Assembly (NCBI GenBank): GCA_026413225.1
Contig: CM048552.1
Location: forward strand, 168,094,053-168,158,052
Direction of reading: 5' to 3'
Length of the DNA: 64,000 nucleotides
Source of the DNA: Otis tarda
Taxonomy: Eukaryota > Chordata > Aves > Otidiformes > Otididae
The position numbers and the translations under genes were made by a program. The notes beneath the pieces are model-generated. The model searched no databases. It saw nothing but the letters and a program-made list of their open reading frames with translations, and was not told the origin of the DNA. Below, piece after piece: positions 12,701-24,425 of this stretch (the stretch's first letter is position 1; the number at the start of each line of letters is the position of its first letter).

Positions 12701-15700
12701 ACCAGAAGATTTAGTGCTTAGAGATGATTTAGTACACATATTAAGGCTAAATATTAAAAAAAAAAGAAAAAAACAAAAACAAAAACCCAAAAAACCCAAC
12801 CAAAACTCCTGTCTACACTTACAAACTGTCAAGCCTTCAAAATAAGACACTACATGCAAACTGCCACTGGATCTCTGTCAGCATACAATGTTTCTGACCA
12901 TTACTCCGTGCACATGTCCACAGCACACATATACTGGTTAAGAGTAATCTCTTCTCATTGTAAATGCCTGCAATGCATAAATGTATTTCTTTTGATACAG
13001 GTTCCATTAATAAACAGCAAGCATTTTTTCAGGTACAATTCAATGACTTAAATAAGACATGAGATGGATCACAGTTTAGATGTGCCTGTTTCTTCTTATT
13101 GACTATAAAAAAAGAGTTCAGTTGAGAATCTTAGATGTAAATATCTACACTGAAGATACAGCAGCGGGAAAATCCCTAAGAGTTTATGCAGTTCTTCCTA
13201 GTTATTCTGAGGGCATAGGGTAGAACCCAAGGCTAAAGATGACCAGGAGATTTTCTAATGCAAATATTTCTGTTCGCTGTTTATACAGAGCTCTGGAAGG
13301 CTATTTATTCTCTAAATGTTGGTTCAGCAAAAAAAAAAAAATGGACTGTTCTGCGGAAATGGAAAAGTCAGTTTTGTCACTGATGGAATTCCTTATCAGG
13401 ATGGGAAAAAAAATTGTATGTAGCCTTTTTTTTTCTGCTTTTATGTTAACTTTCAATGCCCCTCATTTCAATGCATGAATGATGGTGGTAGTCTTCATTA
13501 AAAAGAAGGGAAGGAAGGTTATGGTGAGTCATCAGCTTCTGGAGATCTTCAGCAGGAGAAGTGTGGTGGTGATAGTGATGGTGATGGTTTCTTCCTCCTC
13601 GTTCCATGATCTTCTTAGGATAATCTTTCACTTTTTACAGTATGCACTACACCTTGGTCTTTATTCACTGGTCTGCAGCTCCATGTCATAACTGAATTTA
13701 CATTATATGTTTTACATGTGTTGCCTGTTTATTTTCTCTTTGACGTTCATAGAACCAATTTTACCCAGCATCCGAGGTTGTATTCCTTTAAAAAAAAAAA
13801 AAGTAATTCAGCATTCTTGATCAGTTTATAGCCCTGAAGCCTCTGTTTTCATCCTGCACTCACACTTTTGAAGCCTCTGCCGTCATTCTGTGATTGTACA
13901 CCTTTACACTGCAGAAGCAGTTATAAAAGCTATAAGTTTTTTATGCATGTCCTTGTCCAGAAAAAAAAAAGTTCTGAAATAATTTTGCTTTTATACATTT
14001 GAGAAATAAAGTAAAAAACAAACAAAACCAAACAAACAAAAACAGTCTATCATTTTTAAAGTGTTTCCTGGGATTTAGGGATTGTTTTGCCAGTTAATGG
14101 AAGCTTACAAAGTAAACTGTTCACCTTTGATTTTCTGGCAAATTTAACCTTCTGTAATAGCTGCTGTGATTATTTGCAAAATGTTGCTAAACAAGCACAA
14201 AAGAAGACAAACCAATGAGAAATAAAACTGTGCTAAGCAGAAGTTAATTCATTAATCAAATACACCTAGCTGCTAATTAGATAAAAGCATTCAGTATGGG
14301 AGAAAGTTTTTAGAAGTATATGTGAAATATATGTATTTTTTGTTCACTTACATATCTAACAATTTGTCTTTGTAGAGAACAGAAGCCTTATTGCAACCTG
14401 TGGTATCTGCAGCATTACTAAGTGGTACATTATGGGATATTACAAGTGAACAAGGAAATACAAAAAAAAAACAAAAAGGATTTTGCAGAAAGAAAAATAT
14501 AATTAATGTAATTAATTTATTAATATAATAAACTAGTTATAGCTTAGTTTCTTTCTGAGTGCTCCTAAAGACTGCTAATTCAGGCTTTGCAACACCTCAA
14601 AATAATTAAGCTATTTTGTATTTTCTTTAGGGTTTCAATGTACTTTTAAGATCAATGAACTATGTTCTTCAAACACTCAACTCTTCTCTTGTCTCCTGGA
14701 TGTTTGCTCAAGTCTAAATACCCGTGTCTTGTCACAAACATATTTGACTTTTTCTTTTCCTAGCTTGCTGAATTTTTTGCATTTTCCATTTATTCTAATG
14801 TTACTGTAACACTTTCATTTAGTGACAACTTAATGTCTATGTTGTAATTTTTAAAATTCTGCAATTCCTGCATCTTTCAATGACTAACTTATTCAGGCTC
14901 TACTGTTAGTTGTACTATAGTCTCATTTTTATCTTGCAGAGTTAATTTCCTTTTTATTCTTTTACTCAAGTGTTTTCTACTTTGCATTTCATTACTGATA
15001 AAAGCAATAAGATTTTGTTGTTGTTTTTCCAGACACTTAACTATTTCAAGGAGATATGAATTAAGCTCGTCAATCCCTTTTGCTCATTATAGCACAAACC
15101 TATTCAATTTCTCTTTCTGGAAAAAGCTGCTTGCCAGTTCAAGCTATTTCAGTACAGCATACCTGAGGAGAATGTGGAAGGCTTCTAGATGGAAGAATTT
15201 TGCATAACCTAAAAAATTCCTGAACTTTGTGGTAGCTTCAGTCTTGCTGAAAAAGATAGGCTGAGTCCTATGTGCTCTTTCAATAGCTGGTGAAGAAAGA
15301 TTCAGGTTCCAGCTGAAGCTGGAATTTTTTTGAAGTCTAGTAAGTGATGGTCACCTAGGTTTTTTAAATACCAGGATATGCCATGCAAACATGATTTCAT
15401 TCTTTAATGAGATTACAAATATGCTTGATGATTGAAAAAAAAAAACAAAACTGTGCAGGTGCAGTATGCATAAAGTTTATTAAAATCTGCAATTTTATAC
15501 TTCATGGCATGCAGATTACAAAGTTAAATACTGTACAGCATTGACAAATTTTACATTAACTATGCACATTTAATGGCAGATCTCATTGGTAAAATGTCAA
15601 GAAATTATGCAGCTACAGAGAGTATCATAATGCATACGCACAGCAAGCTTTAATTTCATCATTTCAATCTTTTGAGGCTTTGATTTTGCAAACCATATAA

Positions 15701-16602
15701 CACTTCTAAATAGGAGGAAGTTAATAGCATGGTGAAGGGGAGACAAGGGCAAGACCAAGTTTATACTCTGAATCTCTTCTTCAGTCATATTATTTTTATA
15801 CTTCTTTCAAAATTGCAGTATTCAAAATATAAGTAAATAAATATTCTTAGAAAGAGCTGGTTAGAACTTAGATAGTATAACAAAAAATGCATCTATTTCG
15901 TAGTCATTTCTTTGCTAAAATACTAGGTTAAGTAGATATACCAACTAGGATGGAAGCAACGGCTAAATCTGCTAGTATAAAATTCATATACATACATAGA
16001 GAGAGTAGCTAGTTAGCTTAAAACTATCTGAATACAAAGATTCAACTCTCAGGAAGTCAAATACAGAGGCTAATGGGGTGTCCTGAGCTTCAGGGCCTAT
16101 GATCATCAAGAACTTGGAGCCTAAGGATCTGGGAAACCTGTCTCTGCCTCAGACTTGGTTAAGGTGAGTTTTGGAAGATTTCATACTCTCTGTGGTAAAC
16201 TGGATGCTGGGAAGTCTGAAACAGACTTACAAGATCTAGGGTATCAAGACAGGCAGTATAGCTGAACTACTTTGGAACCCCAAATCTTGGAAACTTCTTG
16301 TAACTATCTGGGAAAAATGGCTTTTTTTTTTTAAATAAATTTTAGCACAGGAAGAATAATTTTAGCATAATCAATAAAGATATTTGGTTGGATTCAACTG
16401 AGGGTGAAACCAAGTATTGAAATAATTCAATTTCCATGAACCGGGAATCCTTCTTTTAGGCAAATTACCTGGTTAATGTTCCTTTAAAATTCTGCTTCCA
16501 GTTATTTTCCTTTTAAATATTACTAATTGTACGTTTTATGTAAGTAGCTACCAGAGATGTTCCTTCCTGATTAATTAGCCCTATTAGAAACCTTTAGTTT
16601 AG
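9723..16602. other. Long AT-rich non-coding stretch
   Basis: About 6.9 kb with no recognised gene or mobile element. It holds the GTT-type microsatellite at 11731-11788, an A/C-rich low-complexity tract at about 12754-12805 and several A-runs. Around 14080-14300 there are clustered TAATTA/ATTAAT words in otherwise non-repetitive sequence, listed as a weak candidate regulatory element. Confidence 0.4.
11731..11788. repeat. (GTT)n / (GCT) microsatellite
   Basis: Imperfect trinucleotide repeat of GTT with interspersed GCT units. It has no link to a coding frame. Confidence 0.9.
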
Positions 16603-17262
16603 AATCATAGAATCATAGAATGGTTAGGGTTGGAAGGGACCTTCAAAGGTCACCTAGTCCAACCCCCCTGCAAGGAGCAGGGACATCCCTGACTAGATCA
16701 GGTTGCTCAGAGCCTCATCCAACCTGTCCTTGAACGTTTCCAGGGATGGGGCTTCTACCACCTTTCTGGGCAACCTGTTCCAGTGTTCTATAACTCGCAT
16801 CATAAACATTTTTTTCCTAATTTCCAATCTAAATCTACCCCCCTCTATTTTAAAACCATTACCCCTCGTCTTATTGCAACAGGCCCTACTAAACAGCCTT
16901 TCCCCATCTTTCTTGTAGGCCCCCTTGAGGTATTGGAAGACCGCTATCAGGTCTCCCTGGAGCCTCCTCTTCTCCAGGCTGAACAGCCCCAATTCTCTCA
17001 GCCTGGCCTCATACGAGAGGTGCTCCAGCCCTTTTATCATCTTTGTGGGCCTCCTCTGTACCTCCTCCAACTGGTCCATGTCCTTCTTGTGTAGGGGGCT
17101 CCAGAACTGGACACAGTACTCCAGGTGGGGTCTCACCAGGGCAGAGTAGAGTGGGAGAATCACCTCCCTCGACCTGCTGGCCATGCTCCTCTTGATGTAG
17201 CCCAGGATGCGGTTGGCCTTCTGGGCCACGAGGGCGCATTGCCTGCTCATGTTAAGCTTCTG
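16603..17262 (-). mobile_element. CR1 LINE, 5'-truncated
   Basis: The 3' end is at the left: the tail appears on the + strand as two 'aatcatagaatcatagaatgg' type units. It covers the 3' untranslated region and the last part of ORF2, and ends near 17262 by 5' truncation, the usual outcome of target-primed reverse transcription. It abuts an oppositely oriented CR1 after about 16 bp. Confidence 0.93.
16693..17250 (-). pseudogene. CR1 ORF2 C-terminal remnant (185 codons, open)
   Basis: An uninterrupted 185-codon frame that is the C-terminus of the CR1 ORF2 polyprotein (endonuclease plus reverse transcriptase), ending at its natural stop after EALSNLI. Recognisable stretches include [47 protein letters not shown] and WNRLPRKVV. 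The endonuclease and the reverse-transcriptase catalytic motifs lie upstream and are missing, so it is non-functional. The initial Met is an internal residue, not a true start. Openness over the whole length suggests a fairly young insertion. Confidence 0.88.
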
Positions 17263-17278
17263 AGGTAAGGCAGGCTAA

Positions 17279-17855
17279 AGCCCTGACCCTTAGCAAGTTC
17301 ACCAACGACACCAAGCTGCATAGTGCCGTTGACATGCTGGGGGGAAGGGATGCCATCCAGAGGGACCCTGACAGGCTGGAGAGGTGGGCTCATGCAGACC
17401 TCATGAAGTTCAACAAGGCCAAGTGATGGTCCTGCACATGGGTCGGGGCAATCCCAAGCACAAATACAGGCTAGGCAGAGAATGGATACAGAGCAGCTCT
17501 GAGGAGAAGGACTTGGGTGTGCTGGTGTACGGGAAGCTCGACATGAGACAGCAATGTGACAGCCAGCCTGTTGTGATAGGACTAGGGGTAATGGTTTTAA
17601 AATAGAAGGAAGCAGATTCAGACTTGATATAAGGAAAAAAAATTACAATGAAGGTGGTAGAACACTGGAAGAGGTTTCCCAGAGAGGTGGTAGATGCCCC
17701 ATCCCTGGAAACACTCAAGGCCAGGCTGGACGAGGCTCTGAGAAACCCGATCTAGTTGAAGATATCGCTGCTCCTTGGCGGGGGGGGGTTTGACTAAATG
17801 ACCTTTAAAGGTTCCTTCGAACCCAAACCGTTCTATGATTCTATGATTCTTTGAT
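17279..17855 (+). mobile_element. CR1 LINE, internally deleted
   Basis: Starts in the reverse-transcriptase region ([15 protein letters not shown], where intact CR1 has FADDTKL) and runs collinearly to the 'LNMSRQC..' segment. At about 17563 it jumps directly to '[12 protein letters not shown]', skipping roughly the 100 codons that the CR1 at 16693-17250 retains. It then continues through the 3' end to the ATTCTATG tail and a short A-run (17856-17866). Frameshifts are present, for example near 17424. Confidence 0.9.
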
Positions 17856-17867
17856 AAAAAAAAAAAT

Positions 17868-18164
17868 GAATCATAGAATCATAGAATGGTTAGAGTTGGA
17901 AGGAACCTTCAAAGGTCATCTAGTCCAACCCCCCTGCAAGAGCAGGGACATCCCTGACTAGATCAGGTTGCTCAGAGCGTCATCCAGTCTGGCCTTGAAC
18001 ATTTCCAGGGATGGGGCATCCACCGCCTCTCTGGGCAACCTGTTCCAGCGCTCTACAACTCTCATTGTAAAAAATTTTTTTCTAATATCTAATCTAAACC
18101 TACCTCCTTCTAATTTAAACCCATTACCCCTTGTCCTATCACAAGAGGCCCTACTGAACAGCTT
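17868..18164 (-). mobile_element. CR1 LINE 3' fragment
   Basis: Tail at the left (GAATCATAGAATCATAGAATGG on the + strand, abridged to the motif), then the 3' untranslated region and the last ORF2 codons (ALNISRD region when read antisense). It is 5'-truncated at 18164 within the 'SRACCDR' coding region. It sits tail to tail with the preceding + strand CR1. Confidence 0.92.
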
Positions 18165-18213
18165 AAGTTGATTTCAATTAAACTTTCAATTTGAAGTTGA
18201 TTTCAATTAAACT
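18165..18213. repeat. 29-bp tandem duplication beside CR1
   Basis: The 20-base word beginning AAGTTGATTTCAATTAAACT occurs at 18165-18184 and again at 18194-18213, an offset of 29 bp. It starts exactly at the 5'-truncated end of the CR1 at 17868-18164. A matching copy on the other side of that CR1 was not found, so it is a local tandem duplication and not the element's target duplication. Confidence 0.85.
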
Positions 18214-20395
18214 TGAAAAACTTAGTCCTTTTTCTCTTCTGTGTAATATTTTTATATCACTAATTTGAGAGGAGTTCGTATCAAATTACACCAGTATGTA
18301 AGAAGAATCAGATGAGTGTAGAATGTGACAGGAACCCCATATCCTGCAGGGAAAGCAGAGCAAGGCTTTTAGATCTGGTAAAAAAGGAAAGTCTTCTCAA
18401 TATGGAAGGCAGGACTAGAGAAAATGAAGTGAGGACTGACAGATGCAAGAAAGAATCTTCGTTGAATCTAGAAAAGACAGTTCTGATGTCTAATACTCTA
18501 AAAATGAATTTTCATCTTAGGATACTCAGTGATATACAGGGAGCAATCCATTGTTCGAAAAGCATTTTGTTTTATTGCATATTAATCTCGTAGCATAAAT
18601 AGCACCATTTGCAAGGGAAAGAAAAAATAAAATACAGCCCCTGAGACATTATTGTCCTATTCTACTCTGCAAAGTGAGTCAAGAACACAAAGTGAGATGA
18701 GAACACAAGGTGTAGCTGCTTATGCTCCATCTCAGGGTTTCTACTACTGCTGGATAGATGCTTCATGCACAACTCTTGGTTGCAAATGAAGCACAACAAT
18801 ATATGATTTCAGCAAAGTCGATAAGACATATTCTTAAGTGCAAATAATTAATAACTGATGTAATAAGTGATTCACAGACATGCATAAGCAGATTAATAGC
18901 AATATATATTTCATGGACTACATCTGCAAACACTTAATCTAGAAAAGCCTGATGGTAACTTTTTAGAGTTAGCATGCAAATCATTGCTTGATACTGGTAA
19001 ATATAGGGCCAAGACTTCCTAAAAGCATTGTTTCATCAAAAAAAAAAAAAAAGAACCCTGCAACTTAGCCACTACCTACTTGTTATTAGGTTGGCAACTA
19101 ACAGGAATATTTTTTTTTCTTATCACTTGTTTATACTTCCACTATTTTTTTATTAAACTCCAGAAATTAATTTTCTATTTGTGCAAAGGCATGTAAATCC
19201 AGCTATTTAATTAAGAATGGGAACAGAGCATATATGTATATGTTCTGAAAGTGAGGAAAATAAGTGAGTTTTATATTTGTATTTCCATATTATTTTTATA
19301 GGAAATGAGAGCCAATTTAAAGTATACTGAAGGGAAGAGAAGTTACCTGTCTATATCTTTTAAGGTAAGGAAATGATAATTCCAAAAAAATTTTAAGACA
19401 ATCTTTAAGAGATAGCAAAAAAAAAAGAAAATTGAAAAAATATTTAGGCACATATCCAAAAAGACTAACTAAGGAATAGAGTCACTCTAGATTTATTTTT
19501 TTACATGAAGTTATTTAAATTTAAAATCTGAATTGTTCTCTGGAGATACTTAACTCTCTTTTGTGAGCATAGGGAAATGTAAATGAGCTAGGCTCTTAAA
19601 TTAAGTACATCAACTGGTGCTCAATTAAGGTAGCATGAATGCAGACTAAGCTGCTTATTTTATTTCTTTTTTGCTTTCTTTTCACTGAACAGTCTGTCCG
19701 GGTTTCACAAAGGACATCTTCTATTTGATTCACAGAAGAATGTAATGATCTTGATTCACTGTGTACTCTCCACCTCAAACAATTCTCACATCACATTAAC
19801 TGTTCATTGTTGTACAAGACTTTGAGCAAAGAGACAGGAAAAAGCAAAACTATAAATGGCTTTTGTCTGATGGCTCTTCACTTCTTAAGGTCTGATTCAA
19901 AATTGTAACATTACATATTGTTCTGTATTGCATGTTATTTTATAGATTTCAGCTGAAATTGCAAATTATTTTCTTTTTCTGTACCTAGTGATCTTGCTGA
20001 ATAAGCTCTTGTGACAATAGTGTCTTTTAAAATATTTCCTGTTAGAACTAAATGGGCATTAAGTAGTTTTGATTCATTAATAACTTCTGAAATAGTCTAC
20101 ACCTCCAAAACTCTTTGACCAGGGGGAACAACCAGTATTTAATTTTGTATTAGACTTATCATTTATCTAGAACAAGCTCGTTCACAGAACTTACTATATA
20201 AGTCCTCCTGCTTATAACAAGAATTCACTGAGATCATAGGATTCTGTATAACATCCAGACTGGTAAGAAGCAATGCAAATAAATAAATTAATAGATAAGT
20301 AAATAAATAAAGAAAAAAGTTTTGTCAGCATTTTCTACTTCTTAGACAAAATCAGTCTGTGAATATATTTGACAGGCAGAATACCTTTTTATAAT
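18214..20395. other. AT-rich non-coding DNA with a TAAA repeat
   Basis: No gene or transposon was recognised. A degenerate (TAAA)n tract lies at about 20278-20315, and A-runs occur at 19039-19053 and 19420-19428. Confidence 0.45.
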
Positions 20396-20402
20396 AAAGG
20401 CC

Positions 20403-21268
20403 TGTGATGGATTTACTTTGGCCAGCTGTCAGACAACCACCCAGTTGGTCTCTCACTTCCTTTCCTCAACGCAAAGATGATGAAAACATTTGTGGGTTGA
20501 GATAGACACAGAAGTTATTTACCAATTGCCATCATGAGCAAAACAGACTCAACTCAGGGAAAATTAATTTAATTTATTGCCAATTAAAATAGAGTAGGAC
20601 AGTGAGAAACGAAGACACTCCTCCACACACCTCCAAGTATCTTCTTCCCCATTCCATCCCTTCTTTTGCCAGGCTCAACTTCATACTTTCATTCCTGACT
20701 CCTCTACCTACTCCATCTCAGGAGGGATGGAGATTGGGATTTGTGATCAGTCCATAACATCTCTCTGTTGCTCCTTCGTCCTCACACTTTTCCCCTGTTC
20801 CAGCATGGGCTCTCCACAGGCTGCAGTTCATTCAGAGAATAGCCACCTTCTCTGATGTCAGATCCTCCATTTGCTGTAGTGTGGATATCTGCTCTGGCGT
20901 GGTCTCTCCATGGTCAGCAGGGAAATACCTGCTCCACGGTTTTCTGCAGAGACTGCAGGGAGATCTCTGCTCCAGCAGCTCCAGCAGCCTCCTCCTCCTC
21001 CTGCTTCTCTGAGCTTGGTCTTCCCTTTCCTCTTTCTTGGTCTTTTTTCTTCCCTCCTCCTCTTTCTGTGGTGCTTTCTGCACTTTCTTAAACATGTTTC
21101 CCCAGAGGCACCGTCATCTTGTCTGTTGGGCTCAGTTGCGCCCTGTGGTGGGTTGGCCGGAGCTGGCTGGAACCACCTGTGTCCTGCACGGAGTAGCAAC
21201 GTCCTCTCCTCAGAGAGGCCACCCGTGCATCCACCCCACTGCCAGCACTTTAACACCTACACCAAACA
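20403..21268 (-). mobile_element. Solo LTR (866 bp), TGTGATGG family
   Basis: The + strand edges are TGTGATGG and ...CCAAACA. The 7 bases AAAGGCC occur immediately on both sides (20396-20402 and 21269-21275), consistent with a 6-bp target duplication plus one chance base, or 7 bp. AATAAA on the minus strand lies opposite 20573-20578, which supports minus-sense orientation. The order of blocks (GCAAAACAGACTCAACT, then the polyadenylation region, then a GC-rich part with TGCTCCA/CTGCAG motifs) resembles the TGTCGTAG family, but the sequences are clearly different. No internal region is attached. Confidence 0.85.
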
Positions 21269-21275
21269 AAAGGCC

Positions 21276-23476
21276 ATAAATAGCATTTTCAGAAACAACT
21301 GAAAGACACATTCCAAAGGTGGTTTAGCTCCTTAAAGAGGTAGTTAGCTATTTAATAGAAATTTCCTAAGTACCCTTTATAGATAGGGGTAGGTTTTTAT
21401 TTCTAGATAATTTTTAAAATAATTTAGACATTGTGTTAAAAAAATTCAGCTATACAGCAGATAGTGAAGCTGCTTTTACAACTCTCTATTAGAGCTGGCA
21501 GTATGGTCATGTTTTACCTCTCTGGAAAGTAGGAAAATGAGATAAATGAGATATTCTGAGAAAATCAGTTACTGAATAGGCATATAGCAATCACAAACTG
21601 TTAAAGAAATCTGGAGGTCTTGGACTTGATTATTCTCAAGGTGTACGTTGCAGCCAGAATAATGAGGGTACTCCTACAGCAAAACAACAAAGAGGTATCT
21701 CCACAGATGGCATGAGTTATTATGCTTGTGTGTACATAGGGAGAGAAAATTCTTGATCCTTAAATTCAATTTACTCTTCAACAGCAAGAAAACAGAGCAT
21801 AATAGTGAAGTCCAAATAGCTTGTGCACTGACAAAAAAAAAAAAAAAAAATGTTTTGGACAGGTAAGGAATGGTGGGATTCATTAGAAAAAACTTCAGCA
21901 CATAATAATTACGTGTCTTTGCCGGTGTTCATCAACCCAGATTGAATTTATGTTAAAGAAGGGGGGAGGAAAGAGAGTCTGTGTAACTATCCCTTTAAGT
22001 GTTACCACAATATTACATCTAGCTTAATATATAACCTGCAACAGATTGTTTTTAAACAATAATTCCCACACTGATTTTCTTCCAACAGTCTAGGCTAGCA
22101 AAAGATGAGATGAGTGTGAGAGAGAGACTTTACCTTTCATAATAATCATCAAGCCTCATTTCCAAGAGGGAAACTTCACTTCCATACACATTTGGGAAGG
22201 ATAGTGAGTACTTGAATGCTATTTGGAAATCGACCTCAAAGAGGAGCTTCACTGGGCTTTGTGTAAAGTAAAAAGGTATTTAGACAAACTTGTCTTGTCA
22301 GGGTGGTACCTTTTGTGTACAGTGGCAGAGAAAACCAAGTCCACATGGAATTTTTACAATTAAAGTAGGCACTTTAGGTGTTGACACAATGGGTGAAAAG
22401 ATTCATGCAGAATTAGAGACATAAAGAACACCAAAGGTTTTGAAGCTAAGATTAGACAATTTTGACTTCTGTTCTTGCTTCTCCTTTCCTGTTTTTATTG
22501 TTCTATATTCGCAATCTTAGTTAAAATGTTAAATATACCTAAAGATATGTTGCCAGACAATTTAAAATTTTGTAATACAAACACTGTTGTATTACAAAGG
22601 TGAAGTAAAATTTATGTAGTTCAGAAATATTGTCAAAATTAGTTAACAAGAACATTTTCAGTTATGGTTTGCAGATTTTCTGTTTGATAAAAGATCCTAA
22701 ATGACTACATGGCATGCAATCCACATTTGATTGAAAAATGCTTAATGACCATTATCACCATAAATAAAAAGATATATACTTGTCAAGATCCTCACTGTAC
22801 ACTAGTTTCTGCAGAACTTTCACATAGTTCTTTTGGGTAACCTGTTAACTAAACATTAGTTTACTTTTTACAAATAACTTGCTAGGAACTCCCTGCCCTC
22901 CCCCACACCAACCAGAAAAAAAAAAAACCCACACTGAATGAATTCTCTGTTAATGTCAGAGTATCCTCAGTCTTAACATGTCATCTGTATCATCATACTG
23001 TATCTTTACTAACTGGGATACAAAATGGGGTCTTAAGAGTCAATTTTACCTAAATGGAAGAATCCTAAACTACAAAAAAAAAAGGTACATAAATATCACC
23101 CTGCAATTGGGATTCTTGTCTGTAGAAAGGAGGTAAAGTCATAGCACAGTATTTTTCTTTTCTTTTCCCTCCCTTTTTTAAAAGATCTTTCTAAATGTTT
23201 CCTATTAATGAAAAAGATTCACTTGGAGTTTGAAATAAAGTACCTAACTTGATTTATCACTTCTCTTAAAAATGTTCTGCATGAACACTGAACTCAATTT
23301 GCTTTTTTTTTTAGTATCTCTAAAAAGCTGTGAATTGTAAAGCATCACTGCTCTTTAACAGGACTGAAGTTGAGAGTGGTTGTAATTTAAAGGAACTTAT
23401 ATTTCAAACTGCAGTAATACTAGTCCAAAAACTAAGTATCTAGCTTGTCTAGGAAAATACAATCAGTAAGAGTTTG
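21276..23476. other. AT-rich non-coding DNA
   Basis: No gene or dispersed repeat was recognised. A-runs occur at about 21833-21850 and 22917-22927. The ORF at 21674-21901 (-) is driven by an A/T-run and has no family features. Confidence 0.45.
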
Positions 23477-24425
23477 ATAGAATCATAGAATCATAGAATA
23501 GTTTGCATTGGAAGGGACTTTTAAACGTCATCTAGTCCAACCCCTTCTACAGTGAGCAGGGACATCTTCAACTAGACCAGGTTGCTCAGAGCCCCATCCA
23601 GCCTGACCTTGAATGTCTCCAGGGATGGGGCATCTACCAGCTCTCTGGGCAACCTCTTCCAGGGCTTCACCACTCTCATCATAATTTTTTTTTTTCCTTA
23701 TGTCTGTCCAAATCTACCCTTTTTTAGTTTAAAACCATTACCCCTTGTCCTATCACTACAGGCCCAGCTAAAAAAAAATTGTCCCCATCTTTCCCTTTTA
23801 AGTACTGGAAGGCCACAATAAGGTCTCCCTGGAACTCCCTCTTCAGCTTCCATGCTGAACAGTCCCAACTCTCTCAGCCATTTTTCATAGGAGAAATGTT
23901 CCAGCCCTCTGATCTCTTTTGTGGCCTTCCTCTGGACCCACTCCAACTGGTCTTTCCTGTGCTGCGGGCTCCAGAGCTGGATGCAGTACTCCAAGTGTGG
24001 TCTCAAAACAGTCGAGTAGAGAGGGAGAATCACCTCCCTCAACCTGCTGGCCGTGCTTCTTTTGATGCAGCCCAGGATACAACTGGCCTTCTAGGCTGCA
24101 AGTGCACATTGACAGCTCATACCAGCTTTTCATCCACCAGTGCTCCCAAGTCGTGCTCCCCAGGGCTGCTCTCTATCTCTTCATTCCTCACCCTGTATTG
24201 ATATCAAGGGTTGCCCCACCCCATGTGCAGGACCTTGCACTTGGCCTTATTGAACCTCATGAGGTTCACATGGGCCCACTTCTCAAGCTTGTCTAGGTCC
24301 CTCTGAATGGCATCCATTGCCTCTAGAGTATCAACCATACCACTCAGCTTGGTGTTATCTGCAACCTTGCTGACAGTGCACTCGATCCCACTGTCTGTTG
24401 CACTGATGAAGATGTTAAACAGTAG
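23477..24425 (-). mobile_element. CR1 LINE, 5'-truncated (about 950 bp)
   Basis: The longest CR1 piece here. The tail at 23481-23500 is followed by the 3' untranslated region and ORF2 back to the reverse-transcriptase region, where it stops near 24425 in the segment encoding the 'LFNIFIN' motif. The catalytic FADD motif would fall at about 24354-24366 and reads VADN-like, so the active site is lost. The longest frame, 23698-24042 (-, 114 codons), carries VLRPHLEYCIQLWSP and RGLEHFSYE. Frameshifts and stops elsewhere make it a pseudogene. Confidence 0.92.
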
